Source: Frankiales bacterium (GTDB lineage Bacteria; Actinomycetota; Actinomycetes; Mycobacteriales; Jatrophihabitantaceae). Taken from it: a stretch of DNA of 64,000 nt. Location: positions 62,001 to 126,000 of the forward strand of contig JAOPUZ010000044.1 in the NCBI GenBank assembly GCA_025966315.1. The letters are read 5' to 3'. The notes under the pieces are model-generated. The model was not told where the DNA came from. It did not search any database and saw nothing but the letters and a program-made list of their open reading frames with translations. The first letter of the stretch is position 1, and every line of letters begins with the position of its first letter. Position numbers and translations under genes: made by a program. This document shows, in pieces, positions 53,986-63,702 of the stretch.

Positions 53986-54768
53986 ATGCGTGTCCTGGTT
54001 CTAGTCAAGTACACCCCCGACCTGGTGTCCGACCGCGCCTTCGCCGCGGACGGCACGGTGGATCGAGCGGCGGTTGACGGCAACCTGTCCGAGCTCGACG
54101 AGTACGCGGTCGAGCAGGCGCTGCAGATTGCCGAGAAGGGCAGCGACGTCGAGGTCACCTACCTGACGATGGGCCCGGCTGAGGCCACCGGCGCGCTGCG
54201 CAAGGCGCTGTCGATGGGTGGCGACAAGGGCATTCACGTGCTCGACGACTCGCTGCACGGCTCGGACTACCTCTCGACGTCGCTGGTGCTGGCCGAGGCC
54301 ATCAAGAAGGCCGGTTTCGACCTGGTCATCACCGGTATGGCGTCCACAGACGGCAACGGCGGTGTCATTTCGGCCATGCTGGCCGAGCGACTTGGCGTCT
54401 CGCAGGTGACGCTCGCGGGCGAGATCCTGTCAGTCGACGATTCCTCGGTGACCATCCGCCGCGACGGTGACCTTGCCTCGATGACGATCACCGGCGCGCT
54501 GCCGGCCGTGGTCAGCGTTACCGACCAGACCGGCGAGGCGCGCTACCCGTCGTTCCGCGGGATCATGGCCGCGAAGAACAAGCCGGTCGAGACCTGGTCA
54601 CTGGCCGACCTCGGGGTGGACGCGGAACTGGTGGGGCTCGCCGGTGCCGGCACCTCGGTGGAATCAGCCGATCGCCGTCCGCCCCGCACAGCCGGTGAGA
54701 TCGTCACCGACGACGGGGATGGCGGCATCAAGGCGGCCGACTTCCTGGTCAGCAACAAACTCGTCTGA
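53986..54768 (+). CDS. etfB: Electron transfer flavoprotein beta subunit
   Basis: A 260-residue EtfB/FixA protein (MRVLVLVKYTPD...; SMGGDKGIHVLDD; ADxNGGVIS-type AMP-binding segment ASTDGNGGV). With EtfA it takes electrons from acyl-CoA dehydrogenases. ATG 53986 with TGAGGAG upstream. Its place inside the island suggests an Etf dedicated to the five dehydrogenases here. Confidence 0.94.
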   Translation: MRVLVLVKYTPDLVSDRAFAADGTVDRAAVDGNLSELDEYAVEQALQIAEKGSDVEVTYLTMGPAEATGALRKALSMGGDKGIHVLDDSLHGSDYLSTSLVLAEAIKKAGFDLVITGMASTDGNGGVISAMLAERLGVSQVTLAGEILSVDDSSVTIRRDGDLASMTITGALPAVVSVTDQTGEARYPSFRGIMAAKNKPVETWSLADLGVDAELVGLAGAGTSVESADRRPPRTAGEIVTDDGDGGIKAADFLVSNKLV

Positions 54769-54877
54769 CGCTGGCGGTCGACGTCGCGGGCGCTCATCCC
54801 GACGCCGGCGATCGTCGTCCACTCGCTCGTTCTCGCTGTCGGTTCTCGGCACGTCCTTTCAGGAGATAGTGATTCGT

Positions 54878-55843
54878 ATGGCTGAAGTACTGGTTCTGGT
54901 TGACCACATTGACGGTTCGGTGCGTAAGCCGACCTTCGAACTGCTGACGTTGGCCAATCGCATCGGCGAGCCGTCGGCCGTGTTTCTCGGTGCCGGTTAC
55001 TCCGAGGACGCCCGCAAGACGCTGGCCGACCACGGCGCCGAGAAGGTGTACGTGGTGGATTCCGCCGACGTAACCGACTACCTGGTGGCGCCTTCGGCTG
55101 AGGCGCTCGCTGCCGTTGTCGCGCAGTCCTCGCCGGCCGCGGTGCTGCTGGTCTCCTCCCAGGACGGCAAGGAGATTGCCGCCCGCCTCGCGGTGAAGAC
55201 GAATTCCGGGCTGATCACCGACGCCACCGACGTAGAAGCGTCGGACAAGGGCCCGGTCGCTACTGCGTCGGCGTTCGCGGCATCGTGGAAGGTCAGCAGC
55301 GTGGCCACCAGCGGTACCCCGATCATCACGGTGAAGCCGAACTCGGCCGACGTCACCGAGGTGGCCGGTGCCGGCACCGAGGTCCGGGTCGACGTGTCGT
55401 TCTCCGACCTGGCCAAGTCCGCCAAGGTGAGCGATGTCCGTCCGCGTGCGGCCTCTGGCCGTCCGGATCTTGGTGAAGCCAGCATTGTCGTCTCTGGTGG
55501 CCGTGGCCTCGGTGGCGCCGAGAACTTCGCCGTGGTCGAGGCTCTGGCCGACGCGCTCGGCGGGGCCGTCGGTGCATCGCGTGCGGCGGTCGACGCAGGC
55601 TGGTACCCCCACCCGTTCCAGGTCGGTCAGACCGGCAAGACGGTATCGCCGCAGGTCTACATCGCGGTGGGCATCTCCGGAGCCATCCAGCACCGGGCCG
55701 GTATGCAGACCTCGAAGAACATCATCGCGATCAACAAGGACAACGAGGCACCGATCTTCGAGCTCGCGGATCTGGGCATCGTCGGCGACCTGTTCAAGGT
55801 TGTCCCGCAACTGACCGAAGAAATCATCAAGCGTAAGTCCTAA
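54878..55843 (+). CDS. etfA: Electron transfer flavoprotein alpha subunit
   Basis: A 321-residue EtfA/FixB protein. The C-terminal FAD domain is clear: [45 protein letters not shown] and GAIQH. ATG 54878 has AGGAGA ten bases upstream. The 109-base gap after etfB has no full operator and shares some bases with the dispersed cassette on the minus strand. Confidence 0.94.
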   Translation: MAEVLVLVDHIDGSVRKPTFELLTLANRIGEPSAVFLGAGYSEDARKTLADHGAEKVYVVDSADVTDYLVAPSAEALAAVVAQSSPAAVLLVSSQDGKEIAARLAVKTNSGLITDATDVEASDKGPVATASAFAASWKVSSVATSGTPIITVKPNSADVTEVAGAGTEVRVDVSFSDLAKSAKVSDVRPRAASGRPDLGEASIVVSGGRGLGGAENFAVVEALADALGGAVGASRAAVDAGWYPHPFQVGQTGKTVSPQVYIAVGISGAIQHRAGMQTSKNIIAINKDNEAPIFELADLGIVGDLFKVVPQLTEEIIKRKS

Positions 55844-55877
55844 GCGCGGTTCTCTCCGCGCAGGTGGGGAGTCGACA

Positions 55878-56657
55878 GTGACAGCAGCGACGGCGGATCC
55901 GGCCGTGTTGACCGAATCCCAGAGCGGGATCCTGGTCATCACGATCAACCGGCCCGCGGTGCGCAATGCGGTGGACGGCCCGACCGCACTGCTGCTGGCC
56001 GCGGCGTTCGATCAGCTCGATGCCGATCCCGAACTGCGTATCGGCATCCTCACGGGATCGCACCGGAACTTCTCCGCCGGCATGGATCTCAAGGCCTACG
56101 TCGGCGGTGGCTCGCCGGTGCTGCCCGGACGGGGATTCGGCGGCCTTACCGAAACGCCGCCGGACAAACCACTGATCGCCGCGGTCGAGGGTTACGCGCT
56201 GGCCGGCGGCTTCGAGATGGTGCTGGCCTGCGACCTCATCGTTGCCTCGTCCGAGGCGCAATTCGGTATCCCAGAGGCCAAGCGAGGCTTGACGGCCGCG
56301 GCGGGCGGAATGCTTCGGCTGCCGAACCGCATTCCTTACTACGCGGCGATGAAGCTGGCGTTGACTGGCGACCGGATGTCCGCCCAGGAGGCCGATCGCT
56401 ACGGCATGCTCGCGGACCTGGTCGAGCCGGGTCAGGCCTTACCGGCTGCGTTGGAACTGGCGGCCAGGATCGTGGCCAACGCGCCGTTGTCGGTGCTGTA
56501 CAGCAAGCGGATCATCAGTCAGATCGCCCGCCCGACCGACGCCGCCCAGTACGAGCAGCAGGCAGAGATGGTCGCTCACATCGGACGGTCGGCCGACTCG
56601 CACGAGGGTGCCCTGGCTTTCGCCGAGAAGCGCGCCCCGATCTGGACAGGCAAGTAA
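55878..56657 (+). CDS. Enoyl-CoA hydratase/isomerase (crotonase) 2
   Basis: A 259-residue crotonase with FSAGMDLKAY and EGYALAGGFEMVLACDL oxyanion-hole segments, and Glu in GIPEAKRGL at the position of the second catalytic Glu; the first is less clear. It starts 34 bases after etfA. It ends the operon before two repeat hairpins. Confidence 0.9.
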   Translation: MTAATADPAVLTESQSGILVITINRPAVRNAVDGPTALLLAAAFDQLDADPELRIGILTGSHRNFSAGMDLKAYVGGGSPVLPGRGFGGLTETPPDKPLIAAVEGYALAGGFEMVLACDLIVASSEAQFGIPEAKRGLTAAAGGMLRLPNRIPYYAAMKLALTGDRMSAQEADRYGMLADLVEPGQALPAALELAARIVANAPLSVLYSKRIISQIARPTDAAQYEQQAEMVAHIGRSADSHEGALAFAEKRAPIWTGK

Positions 56658-56704
56658 CGGCGCCCCATCCCGCCGCACCCATCCCGCCCCACCCATCCCG
56701 GACA

Positions 56705-56744
56705 GTCCTACGCTCAGGTCGCTATAACCTTGCCTGCGTAGGAC
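56705..56744. terminator. Repeated hairpin GTCCTACGC/GCGTAGGAC, copy 2
   Basis: gtcctacgc (56705-56713) and gcgtaggac (56736-56744) form the stem ends, with a variable interior. Same ends as the terminator at 24720-24767. Confidence 0.7.
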
Positions 56745-56777
56745 GTTCAACGCGAGGCGCCGGCCCCGCCCCGGACA

Positions 56778-56817
56778 GTCCTACGCTCACGTCGCTGTGA
56801 CCTCGCCTGCGTAGGAC
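56778..56817. terminator. Repeated hairpin GTCCTACGC/GCGTAGGAC, copy 3
   Basis: Second adjacent copy, with the same 22-base interior length as copy 2 and few differences, followed by cttt. The pair looks like a tandem duplication of about 73 bases. Confidence 0.7.
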
Positions 56818-56854
56818 TTTCCAGGGTGGGCCGGGGGTGGGACGGGGTAACGAG

Positions 56855-56891
56855 AGAACGCCCCGGTCAGCAGTGCTGACCGGGGCGTTCT
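56855..56891. terminator. Terminator of the second solute-binding protein gene
   Basis: Perfect 18-base arms (agaacgccccggtcagca and complement) around one base, 21 bases after the stop of the minus-strand gene. Confidence 0.85.
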
Positions 56892-56912
56892 GTATTGCTG
56901 GTGCTAGTTGGA

Positions 56913-58175
56913 TCAGCCGTTCGGGTCGTAGTCGGCCAGGGCCGGACCTACGTCCACCAGACCGTCGGCCGGGCCGGTGCCCTGCGGCACGTACTCGCCG
57001 TTCTTGATCGTCATGAATGCGTTGGACGTCTCGCTCACGCGCGGGATCTTCTTGATCTGACCCGGCTTGCAGTAGTTCGCCGGGGGTGCGATGTCGTTGT
57101 CGGTCTCGCAGATGGTGTCCAGAGCCGACTTGATGTTCGCGGCGGTGATTTCCTTGTTGGCGGCCACGACCTTCTTGGCTGCCTGCTCGAAGATCTTGCC
57201 GTAGCCCCAGAGCAGCTGGGTGTAGTCCACCCGAACCGCGTTGGGCTTGTAGGTCTTCATGTCGGACAGGTACTGCTTGATACCGGCGGTCTGCCAGGCT
57301 TCCGGGTAGTTCAGCGTCTCGACCAGCAGCTGGGCCTGGTCCTTCGCGCTAAGCGCAGCCATGACTTCCTTCGGCACGCTGATGTCGTTGACGCCGACCT
57401 TCATCGGGCCACCGGACTCGTCGATCGCCTTCATGATCGGCGCGGTGTTGGCCGCCGTTCCTTCGAAGGCCAGGCAGTCAGCGCCACCCGCGCGGACGAC
57501 GGCCATGGCGGGCGCGTAGTCGGTTGCGGTGGGGTCGATGTACTGCGGCTTCAGTGCTTCGATGCCGGCCTGCTTGGCGCCGAGCTGGAAGGGCGTGACC
57601 ACCAGGGCCCCGACCGTTGCTTCGGTACCAACCGCCAGGATGCCGATCTTCTTGCAGCCGTTCTTCGCGAGCATCGCGCTCACGCCCGCGTAGGCGACCG
57701 GTGCGTTACCGGCCTGGGTGTAAGACAGCGCGTTCGTCTGATCCGCGGCACTGAACTGCTGGTTGATGTTCGGAATGCCAGCCTTCTGGATGTACGGGTA
57801 GAGGTTCTGGCTGAAGGACGTGAAGGTGCCGACCAGGGCGACAACCTTGGCTTTGACTGCCTTCTGAGCGCACTGTGCGGTCGTGTTCGGGTCACCGTTG
57901 GTGGCCGCCGCACCTGCATTGCAGTATTGGTAGTCGATCTTGTGGCCGCCGATGCCGCCCTTGGCGTTGACGGATGCGACCCAGGCCTCGATCGGTTCCT
58001 GGTTGTTGCCCGAACCAACGACGGCGTCGGCGGCGATCTGCATGATCTTGATGTCGCCGCCTCCACTCCCGCCGCTACTGCCGCTGTCTTTGGAGCCGCT
58101 TGAACTGCACGCGCTCAACGTGAGCGCGGCTACCGCGGCCACCGAGACCGCGATTACGGTGCGTCTCATCCTCAA
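56913..58175 (-). CDS. Second branched-chain-type ABC solute-binding lipoprotein
   Basis: A 420-residue LivK-type protein with a Sec lipoprotein signal (lipobox LSAC, Cys23), a Gly/Ser-rich linker and the binding fold (IMQIAADAVVGSG...). It is only distantly like the protein at 31357, which uses a Tat signal. No permease or ATPase genes adjoin, so it may feed the LivM-LivG/LivF/LivH system. Its promoter region shares operators 7 and 8 with the divergent SMP-30 gene; copy 7 is followed on the minus strand by a TATGGT -10 candidate. Confidence 0.9.
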   Translation of the reverse strand: MRMRRTVIAVSVAAVAALTLSACSSSGSKDSGSSGGSGGGDIKIMQIAADAVVGSGNNQEPIEAWVASVNAKGGIGGHKIDYQYCNAGAAATNGDPNTTAQCAQKAVKAKVVALVGTFTSFSQNLYPYIQKAGIPNINQQFSAADQTNALSYTQAGNAPVAYAGVSAMLAKNGCKKIGILAVGTEATVGALVVTPFQLGAKQAGIEALKPQYIDPTATDYAPAMAVVRAGGADCLAFEGTAANTAPIMKAIDESGGPMKVGVNDISVPKEVMAALSAKDQAQLLVETLNYPEAWQTAGIKQYLSDMKTYKPNAVRVDYTQLLWGYGKIFEQAAKKVVAANKEITAANIKSALDTICETDNDIAPPANYCKPGQIKKIPRVSETSNAFMTIKNGEYVPQGTGPADGLVDVGPALADYDPNG

Positions 58176-58262
58176 CCCTTCTGCTGAAATCGGCTTGCTG
58201 GGATCTGTGGGCTAACTGGTGAACGCCGCGTCAACCACGCCACAGTGCGACCGAACCATAGC

Positions 58263-58280
58263 CGACCGACTGGACGGTCG
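58263..58280 (-). promoter_or_regulatory. TetR-type operator, copy 7
   Basis: On the minus strand CGACCG-TCCA-GTCGGTCG, a full match, 88 bases before the solute-binding protein ATG and followed by TATGGT (58254-58259 complement). Same operator/-10 geometry as copy 1. Confidence 0.73.
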
Positions 58281-58410
58281 CTAGGGGTTTCGCTTTGTTG
58301 ACTGGCTGATCTTGATCGAACTCGCCATTAGATGCAGAAATGTTGTCTTAACGCGATAGAAAACAACTATTGACGCCTACTCCCGAGTGGGGATACGTTC
58401 GGGGCGCATG

Positions 58411-58428
58411 CGACCGACTAGACGGTCG
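58411..58428 (-). promoter_or_regulatory. TetR-type operator, copy 8
   Basis: On the minus strand CGACCG-TCTA-GTCGGTCG, a full match, about 105 bases before the SMP-30 start. Copies 7 and 8 are 148 bases apart (14 helical turns). The gap 58176-58533 has no other feature. Confidence 0.72.
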
Positions 58429-58533
58429 ACAACTGAAATCGTGCAGCATCCCGGCATCGCGCAAACCCCGGCGGAGGAAATCTGTCGAGTACGAACGGTG
58501 GCCGGCCATCGGCCGTTTACGGAGGGCGCAACA

Positions 58534-59478
58534 ATGGCAGAGCTCGAGCTTGTCGCTGAAGGACTGGCCTTTCCGGAAGGGCCAATCGCGCTGGCGGACG
58601 GCAGTGTTCTGGTCGTCGAAATCCAGGCCCAGACAATCAGCCGGGTCTACCCGAACGGCAAGATCGACAAGCTGATCCAGACCGGCGGGGGCCCCAACGG
58701 CATCGCGGTCGGTCCAGACGGTCGGATCTATGTGTGCAACAACGGTGGATTCAAATGGGTCGAGCTGCCAGAATTGCTCATCCCGCACGGCCGGTCCGAG
58801 GATTACGTAGGCGGCCACATCCAAGCCGTCGACCTGGCCACCGGCGAGATCGAGGTGCTCTACACCGAATGCAACGGCAACGCCCTTAAAGCACCGAATG
58901 ATCTGGTCTTCGACTCCGCGGGTGGTTTCTACTTCACTGATCACGCCAGCAGCTTCGAGCGTTATCGCGAACACGGCGGCCTGTATTACGCCAAGATCGA
59001 CGGCTCGCACATCGCCGAGATCGCCTACCCGCTGGGCCATCCCAATGGCGTCGGCCTTTCGCCGGGCGGTGGCCGGGTGTACATCGGTGAGACGCTGACC
59101 GGCATCGTCTGGGGCTGGGACATCGAATCGCCCGGCGTGCTCGCACCGCCGAAGCAGCAAGGTCCGCTTTCCTCGGCGGCACAGATGATCGTGGGCCTAC
59201 CTGGGCATCAGCTGTTCGACTCGCTCGCGGTCGACTCCGAAGGCAATATCTGCGCGGCCACGCTCATCACCGGTGCGATCACTGTGATCAGCCCGAGTGG
59301 CGAAATCCTCGACGTCATCAAAATGCCGGATCCCGATCCGCTGGTGACCAACATCTGCTTCGGTGGCGATGATCTTCGCACCGCCTACATCACTTCCGGC
59401 GGCAAGGGAAAGTTGTACAAGATGCAGTGGCACTGCCCCGGCTTGAAACTGGAATTCAATGATGTTCGCGGAATCTGA
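58534..59478 (+). CDS. SMP-30/gluconolactonase-like lactonase
   Basis: A 314-residue six-bladed propeller of the SMP-30/gluconolactonase family. Metal ligands are in place by pattern: Glu in AFPEGP, Asn in GGPNGIA and APNDLVFD, Asp in FDSLAVDSEGN. Members hydrolyse lactones with Ca2+ or Zn2+. ATG 58534 has GGAGGGCG. As first gene after operators 7/8, it supports a lactone in the pathway. The next gene is 66 bases downstream. Confidence 0.87.
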   Translation: MAELELVAEGLAFPEGPIALADGSVLVVEIQAQTISRVYPNGKIDKLIQTGGGPNGIAVGPDGRIYVCNNGGFKWVELPELLIPHGRSEDYVGGHIQAVDLATGEIEVLYTECNGNALKAPNDLVFDSAGGFYFTDHASSFERYREHGGLYYAKIDGSHIAEIAYPLGHPNGVGLSPGGGRVYIGETLTGIVWGWDIESPGVLAPPKQQGPLSSAAQMIVGLPGHQLFDSLAVDSEGNICAATLITGAITVISPSGEILDVIKMPDPDPLVTNICFGGDDLRTAYITSGGKGKLYKMQWHCPGLKLEFNDVRGI

Positions 59479-59544
59479 TCGCGAGTCGACGTCGAATCAA
59501 ATCCGTTTTGACGTCGAACTTTTCGGCTTGAACAGAGGAATGTG

Positions 59545-60672
59545 ATGACGAACTTCGTGGCCACCCCGGAGCAGCGCGAGCTTCGCGACTCGGTCCGCCG
59601 CTTCCTGGCCAACAAGTCCGATTCGGCCGCGGTGCGGGCTCGGATGGACACCGCCGAAGGCAGCGATCCCGCGGTCTGGGCGCAGCTGGCCGGTCAGCTC
59701 GGCGTCCATGCCCTCGCCATCGACGAGGAGTACGGCGGCCTGGGCTTCGGATTCGCCGAGCTGTGCGTCGTGCTGGGCGAGCTCGGGCGCGCGGTCACGG
59801 TTACGCCGTTCCTGGCCTCGGTCGCGGTTGCCGCCAGTGCCTTGGCGAATTCGGGCGACACCGAGGCCATGAAGACCTACCTTCCCGGCATCGCGGCTGG
59901 CGAAACCGTGGCCACCCTCGCGTTGAGTGACACCGGTGCCGACCCGGACCTGGCCCACGTTGCGCTCGCGGCGAGCCAGACCGATTCTGGCTGGCAGCTC
60001 ACCGGCGTCAAGGCGATCGTGCTGGACGGGGCAGCTGCCGATCTGATTCTGGTCGCGGCCCGGACCCCGGCCGGCCTGTCCCTGTTTGCCGTCGATGGCA
60101 ACGCCCGGGGCCTGACCCGGACCCAGCTGTCCGTCCTCGACCTCACCCGCAAGCAGGCCCGCCTCGACTTCGTGGGCACGCCGGCCCGGCTGGTGGGCAC
60201 CGACGGAGGCGCGGCCGACGGGCTTTCCCGGACGCTGGATCTGGCCGCCGTCGCGTTGGCGGCCGAGCAGACCGGTGGCGCTGAGAAGTGCCTGGAGATG
60301 GCGGTGGATTACGCCAAGACCCGCTACCAGTTCGGTCGTCCGATCGGCTCGTACCAGGCGATCACGCACAAGTGCGCGGACATGCTGGCCCAGGTCGAGA
60401 TGGCCAAGTCGGCTTACATGTACGCCGCTTCGGTGGCCGACCAGGGTGTCATTGCCGCGGACGAACTGAAGATCGCGGCCAGCGTGGCCAAGGCCTTCTG
60501 CTCCGACGCGTACCTGTTCTGCGCCGGCGAGAACATCCAGATCCACGGCGGCATCGGCTTCACCTGGGAGCACGACGCGCACCTGTACTTCAAGCGCGCG
60601 AAGTCGTCCGAGCTGATGTTCGGCGACCCGCAGTACCACCGCAACCGGCTGGCCGGGCTGCTCGCACTCTGA
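59545..60672 (+). CDS. Acyl-CoA dehydrogenase, beta-type subunit 2
   Basis: A 375-residue paralogue of the protein at 47872: same GGIGFTWEHDAHLYFKRAKSSE end, with MFGDP where catalytic enzymes have YEGT, so the usual Glu is missing. ATG 59545 is preceded by AGAGGAA; a GTG three bases earlier is also possible. Its probable partner is the alpha-type gene at 62437, separated by a synthetase gene. Confidence 0.9.
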   Translation: MTNFVATPEQRELRDSVRRFLANKSDSAAVRARMDTAEGSDPAVWAQLAGQLGVHALAIDEEYGGLGFGFAELCVVLGELGRAVTVTPFLASVAVAASALANSGDTEAMKTYLPGIAAGETVATLALSDTGADPDLAHVALAASQTDSGWQLTGVKAIVLDGAAADLILVAARTPAGLSLFAVDGNARGLTRTQLSVLDLTRKQARLDFVGTPARLVGTDGGAADGLSRTLDLAAVALAAEQTGGAEKCLEMAVDYAKTRYQFGRPIGSYQAITHKCADMLAQVEMAKSAYMYAASVADQGVIAADELKIAASVAKAFCSDAYLFCAGENIQIHGGIGFTWEHDAHLYFKRAKSSELMFGDPQYHRNRLAGLLAL

Positions 60673-60730
60673 CCGGCGTCACCGAACGAACCGATTTCAT
60701 CTTCAACCGCAACAGGAAAGGCCATCGCTC

Positions 60731-62440
60731 ATGACCACTCGTGACGAGGCGATTGCCCAGCTCACGGCGCCCGGGGCACCGTTCGAGCTGAGCGTCCAGG
60801 ACATCCGCGGCGCCAAGATGAAGGCCTACGCGGTGGCGCCCTTCACCTTTGCCGACATGCTGCGGGCCAGCCGGCAGTACGGCGACAAGGACTGGTTCAT
60901 CTATCAGGACGAGCGGTACAGCTTCGAACAGAACTACCGGATCGCGTCGGGACTCGCGCACGAGCTGATCAACACCTACGGCATCAAAAAGGGCGACCGG
61001 GTGGCGATCGCGCTGCGCAACTACCCCGAGTTCGTCTTCCTGTTCTGGGCCGTGACCAGCATCGGCGCCGTGCTGGTGCCGCTGAACGCCTGGTGGACCG
61101 CCGACGAACTCGCCTACGGCATCCAGGACAGCGGCGCGGTCTTCCTGGCCGCCGACCGCGAGCGGATCACCTCGCTCAAGGATCGGCTGCCCGGCCTGGG
61201 CCTGCGCGGCGTGATCTCGATCCGTACGGATGAGGTCATCGACGGCGTCGACAAGTGGGACGACGTCAAGGCGCGCTTCGACCCGAACGCCGAACTGCCG
61301 GACGTCGACCTCGACACCGACGACATGGCCACCATCCTGTACACCTCCGGCACGACCGGGCAGTCCCGCGGCGCCATCCACACCCACCGCAATCACGCGA
61401 CGAATCTGCTCAACATGCGTCTGAACGGAGCGGCGGCGGTGTTGGTGGCCGGCGGCGATCCGTTCGCGGCCCCGAACCCGGATGCGGTGCAGGGTGCGGC
61501 GCTGGCCAACATGCCGTTCTTCCACATCAGCCAGATGTCCTCGATTTACCTGACCAACGCCACCGGCAGCAAGCTCGTCTCGATGTACAAGTGGGATCCC
61601 GAAGTCGGACTGGACCTCATCGAGCAGGAGCGGATCAGCTCCTTCGGGGGTGTGCCCATGCAAATCAACGGTGTGTTCAACTCGCCCACCTTGGAAAAGC
61701 GCGACCTGTCCAGCCTGGTGTCCTTCGGCTTCGCCGCGACGACCGCGCCGCCGGAACGGGTCAAGCGGGTCGAGACGCTGTTCGGCGGCCGGGTCACCGC
61801 GGGCACTGGCTACGGAATGACCGAGGCGACGTCGGCGGTCACCTTGATCGGCGGCCAGGAGTACTGGGATCACCCCGACAGCGTGGGCCGGGCCACCCCG
61901 GTGAACGAGATCAAGATCGTCGACGACGACGGCAACGAGGTACCCACCGGTCAGACCGGCGAGCTGTGGGTCCGCGGGCCGAACATCGTCCAGGGCTACT
62001 GGAACAAGCCGGAAGCCGACGCCCGCTCGTTCATCGACGGCTGGCACCGCAGCGGCGACGTCGCGCGGCTGGACGAGGAAGGCCGGGTCTACCTGGTCGA
62101 CCGGATCAAGGACATCGTGATCCGCGCCGGGGAGAACGTGTTCTGCGGCGAGGTCGAGGCGGCGCTGTATGACCACCCGTCGGTGCACACCACCGCAGTG
62201 ATCGGACTGCCGCACGAGGTGCTCGGCGAAGAGGTCGTCGCGGTAGTTCGCCTGCAGGACGGCGCGAGCACCACGGCCGCGGAACTGCAGGAGCACGTCG
62301 GCAAGAAACTGGCGTCGTTCAAGGTGCCCAGCACGATCATCTTCATCGACGAGGACGTGCCCCGTACCGCCACCGGCAAGGTGCTCAAGCGCGATCTGCG
62401 CGACCAGATGGCTAAATTGGAAGGCCGGTCAGCGAAATGA
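60731..62440 (+). CDS. Acyl-CoA synthetase (AMP-binding, class I) 2
   Basis: A 569-residue adenylate-forming ligase: P-loop LYTSGTTGQSRG, GYGMTEATS, SGDVARLD and lysine motif TATGKVLKRDLR. It shares N-terminal pattern and NAWW with the synthetase at 36506. The stop overlaps the next gene (ATGA). It lies between beta- and alpha-type dehydrogenase genes, so its product is probably oxidised by that pair. Confidence 0.92.
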   Translation: MTTRDEAIAQLTAPGAPFELSVQDIRGAKMKAYAVAPFTFADMLRASRQYGDKDWFIYQDERYSFEQNYRIASGLAHELINTYGIKKGDRVAIALRNYPEFVFLFWAVTSIGAVLVPLNAWWTADELAYGIQDSGAVFLAADRERITSLKDRLPGLGLRGVISIRTDEVIDGVDKWDDVKARFDPNAELPDVDLDTDDMATILYTSGTTGQSRGAIHTHRNHATNLLNMRLNGAAAVLVAGGDPFAAPNPDAVQGAALANMPFFHISQMSSIYLTNATGSKLVSMYKWDPEVGLDLIEQERISSFGGVPMQINGVFNSPTLEKRDLSSLVSFGFAATTAPPERVKRVETLFGGRVTAGTGYGMTEATSAVTLIGGQEYWDHPDSVGRATPVNEIKIVDDDGNEVPTGQTGELWVRGPNIVQGYWNKPEADARSFIDGWHRSGDVARLDEEGRVYLVDRIKDIVIRAGENVFCGEVEAALYDHPSVHTTAVIGLPHEVLGEEVVAVVRLQDGASTTAAELQEHVGKKLASFKVPSTIIFIDEDVPRTATGKVLKRDLRDQMAKLEGRSAK

Positions 62441-63651
62441 CGAACCCCGCCAGCTTGGACGATGCGGCCATCGAGGCCCTGCTCAAGGGCAAGCTCGATG
62501 AATTGCTGGACGGCGAGGACTTCGCCGACCCGAAGGCGTTCTGGGGCAAGCAGTTCGACCTCGGGCTGTCCCGGGTGTACTTCGCCTCAGGCCACGGTGG
62601 ACTGAAGCTCGATCCGTCCTGGCAGCAGTTGGTCGACGACCGGCTCAAGGCGGCCGGCGCACCCAGCAATCGCGTGATCAACGGCATCGGCCTGGGCTTC
62701 GCGGCCCCGACGATCGAGGCGTGGGGGACCGAGGAGCAGAAGCGGCGGTACCTGCGTCCGATGTTCACCACCGACGAGATCTGGTGCCAGCTGTTCAGCG
62801 AGCCGGGCGCCGGATCGGACCTGGCCGGTCTGGCCACCCGCGCGGTGAAGGACGGCGACGAGTGGGTCGTGAACGGCCAGAAGGTGTGGACGTCGCTGGC
62901 TCACCAGTCCGACCAGGCCATGCTGGTGGCCAGAACTGATCCGAACGCGCCTAAACACAAGGGTCTTTCCTACTTTGTGGTCGACATCCATGCGCCCGGG
63001 GTGGACGTCCGGCCGCTGCGCCAGATGACCGGCGAGGCCGAGTTCAACGAGGTGTACCTGACCGACGTGCGGTTGCCCGACAGCTCCCGGATCGGCGAGC
63101 TGGGCACCGGTTGGAAGGTGTCCATGACGACGCTGGCCAACGAGCGCCAGACCTGGGTCAACCCTGACATCCCGCGTGGCGCCGGCTTCATCGGCGCGGC
63201 CGTGCAGACCTGGCGCGATCAGGGCCACACCGACCCGGCCCGTCGCAACGACCTGGTGAAGCTGTGGATCAAGGCCGAGGTGTACCGGCTCAACAGCATG
63301 CGGGCCGCGCAGGCGATCACCGCCGACGGCCCGGGTCCGGAAGGCTCGATCGGCAAGGTTGTGTCGGCCGAGCTGAACAAGGAGATCTCGTCCTTCGCGA
63401 TGAACTTGCTGGGCGGGGAAGGCCTTACATACTCGGGCTACGACGTCGGAGGCGTGAAGGCGTCCCGGCACTCGGACGGGCCGTTCTCGCTGGTGGACGT
63501 GCAGCGGTCATTCCTGCGGGCGCGGGCCAACTCGATCGAGGCCGGCTCCACCGAGATCAACAAGAACATCCTGGCCGAGCGGATTCTCGGGCTGCCCGGC
63601 GACGTCAAGATCGACCGCAACACGCCCTGGAACGAACTCAAACGCAACTGA
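62437..63651 (+). CDS. Acyl-CoA dehydrogenase, alpha-type subunit 2
   Basis: A 404-residue acyl-CoA dehydrogenase with QLFSEPGAGSDLAG, NGQKVWTS, MTGEAEFNEVYLTDVR and C-terminal IEAGSTEINKNILAERILGLP keeping the catalytic Glu. Close paralogue of the protein at 46636 (shared RPLRQMTGEAEFNEVYLTDVR). ATGA overlap with the synthetase gene. Confidence 0.91.
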   Translation: MTNPASLDDAAIEALLKGKLDELLDGEDFADPKAFWGKQFDLGLSRVYFASGHGGLKLDPSWQQLVDDRLKAAGAPSNRVINGIGLGFAAPTIEAWGTEEQKRRYLRPMFTTDEIWCQLFSEPGAGSDLAGLATRAVKDGDEWVVNGQKVWTSLAHQSDQAMLVARTDPNAPKHKGLSYFVVDIHAPGVDVRPLRQMTGEAEFNEVYLTDVRLPDSSRIGELGTGWKVSMTTLANERQTWVNPDIPRGAGFIGAAVQTWRDQGHTDPARRNDLVKLWIKAEVYRLNSMRAAQAITADGPGPEGSIGKVVSAELNKEISSFAMNLLGGEGLTYSGYDVGGVKASRHSDGPFSLVDVQRSFLRARANSIEAGSTEINKNILAERILGLPGDVKIDRNTPWNELKRN

Positions 63652-63702
63652 GCCACGGTCCGGCAACGCACCGCACCGAAATCGCCTAACAGAGAGCAGC
63701 GC

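Noticed and set aside
54769-54877. Third copy of the ANASDER cassette (inverted) between etfB and etfA
   Set aside because: Only short GC-rich similarity (gatgagcgc, gcgag); too diverged to call.
56701-56820. Insertion sequence ends or inverted repeats of a transposon
   Set aside because: No transposase frame lies between or near them; they are short hairpins between convergent genes.
60590-62296. 568-codon minus-strand open frame
   Set aside because: Antisense of acyl-CoA synthetase 2, which has all family motifs.
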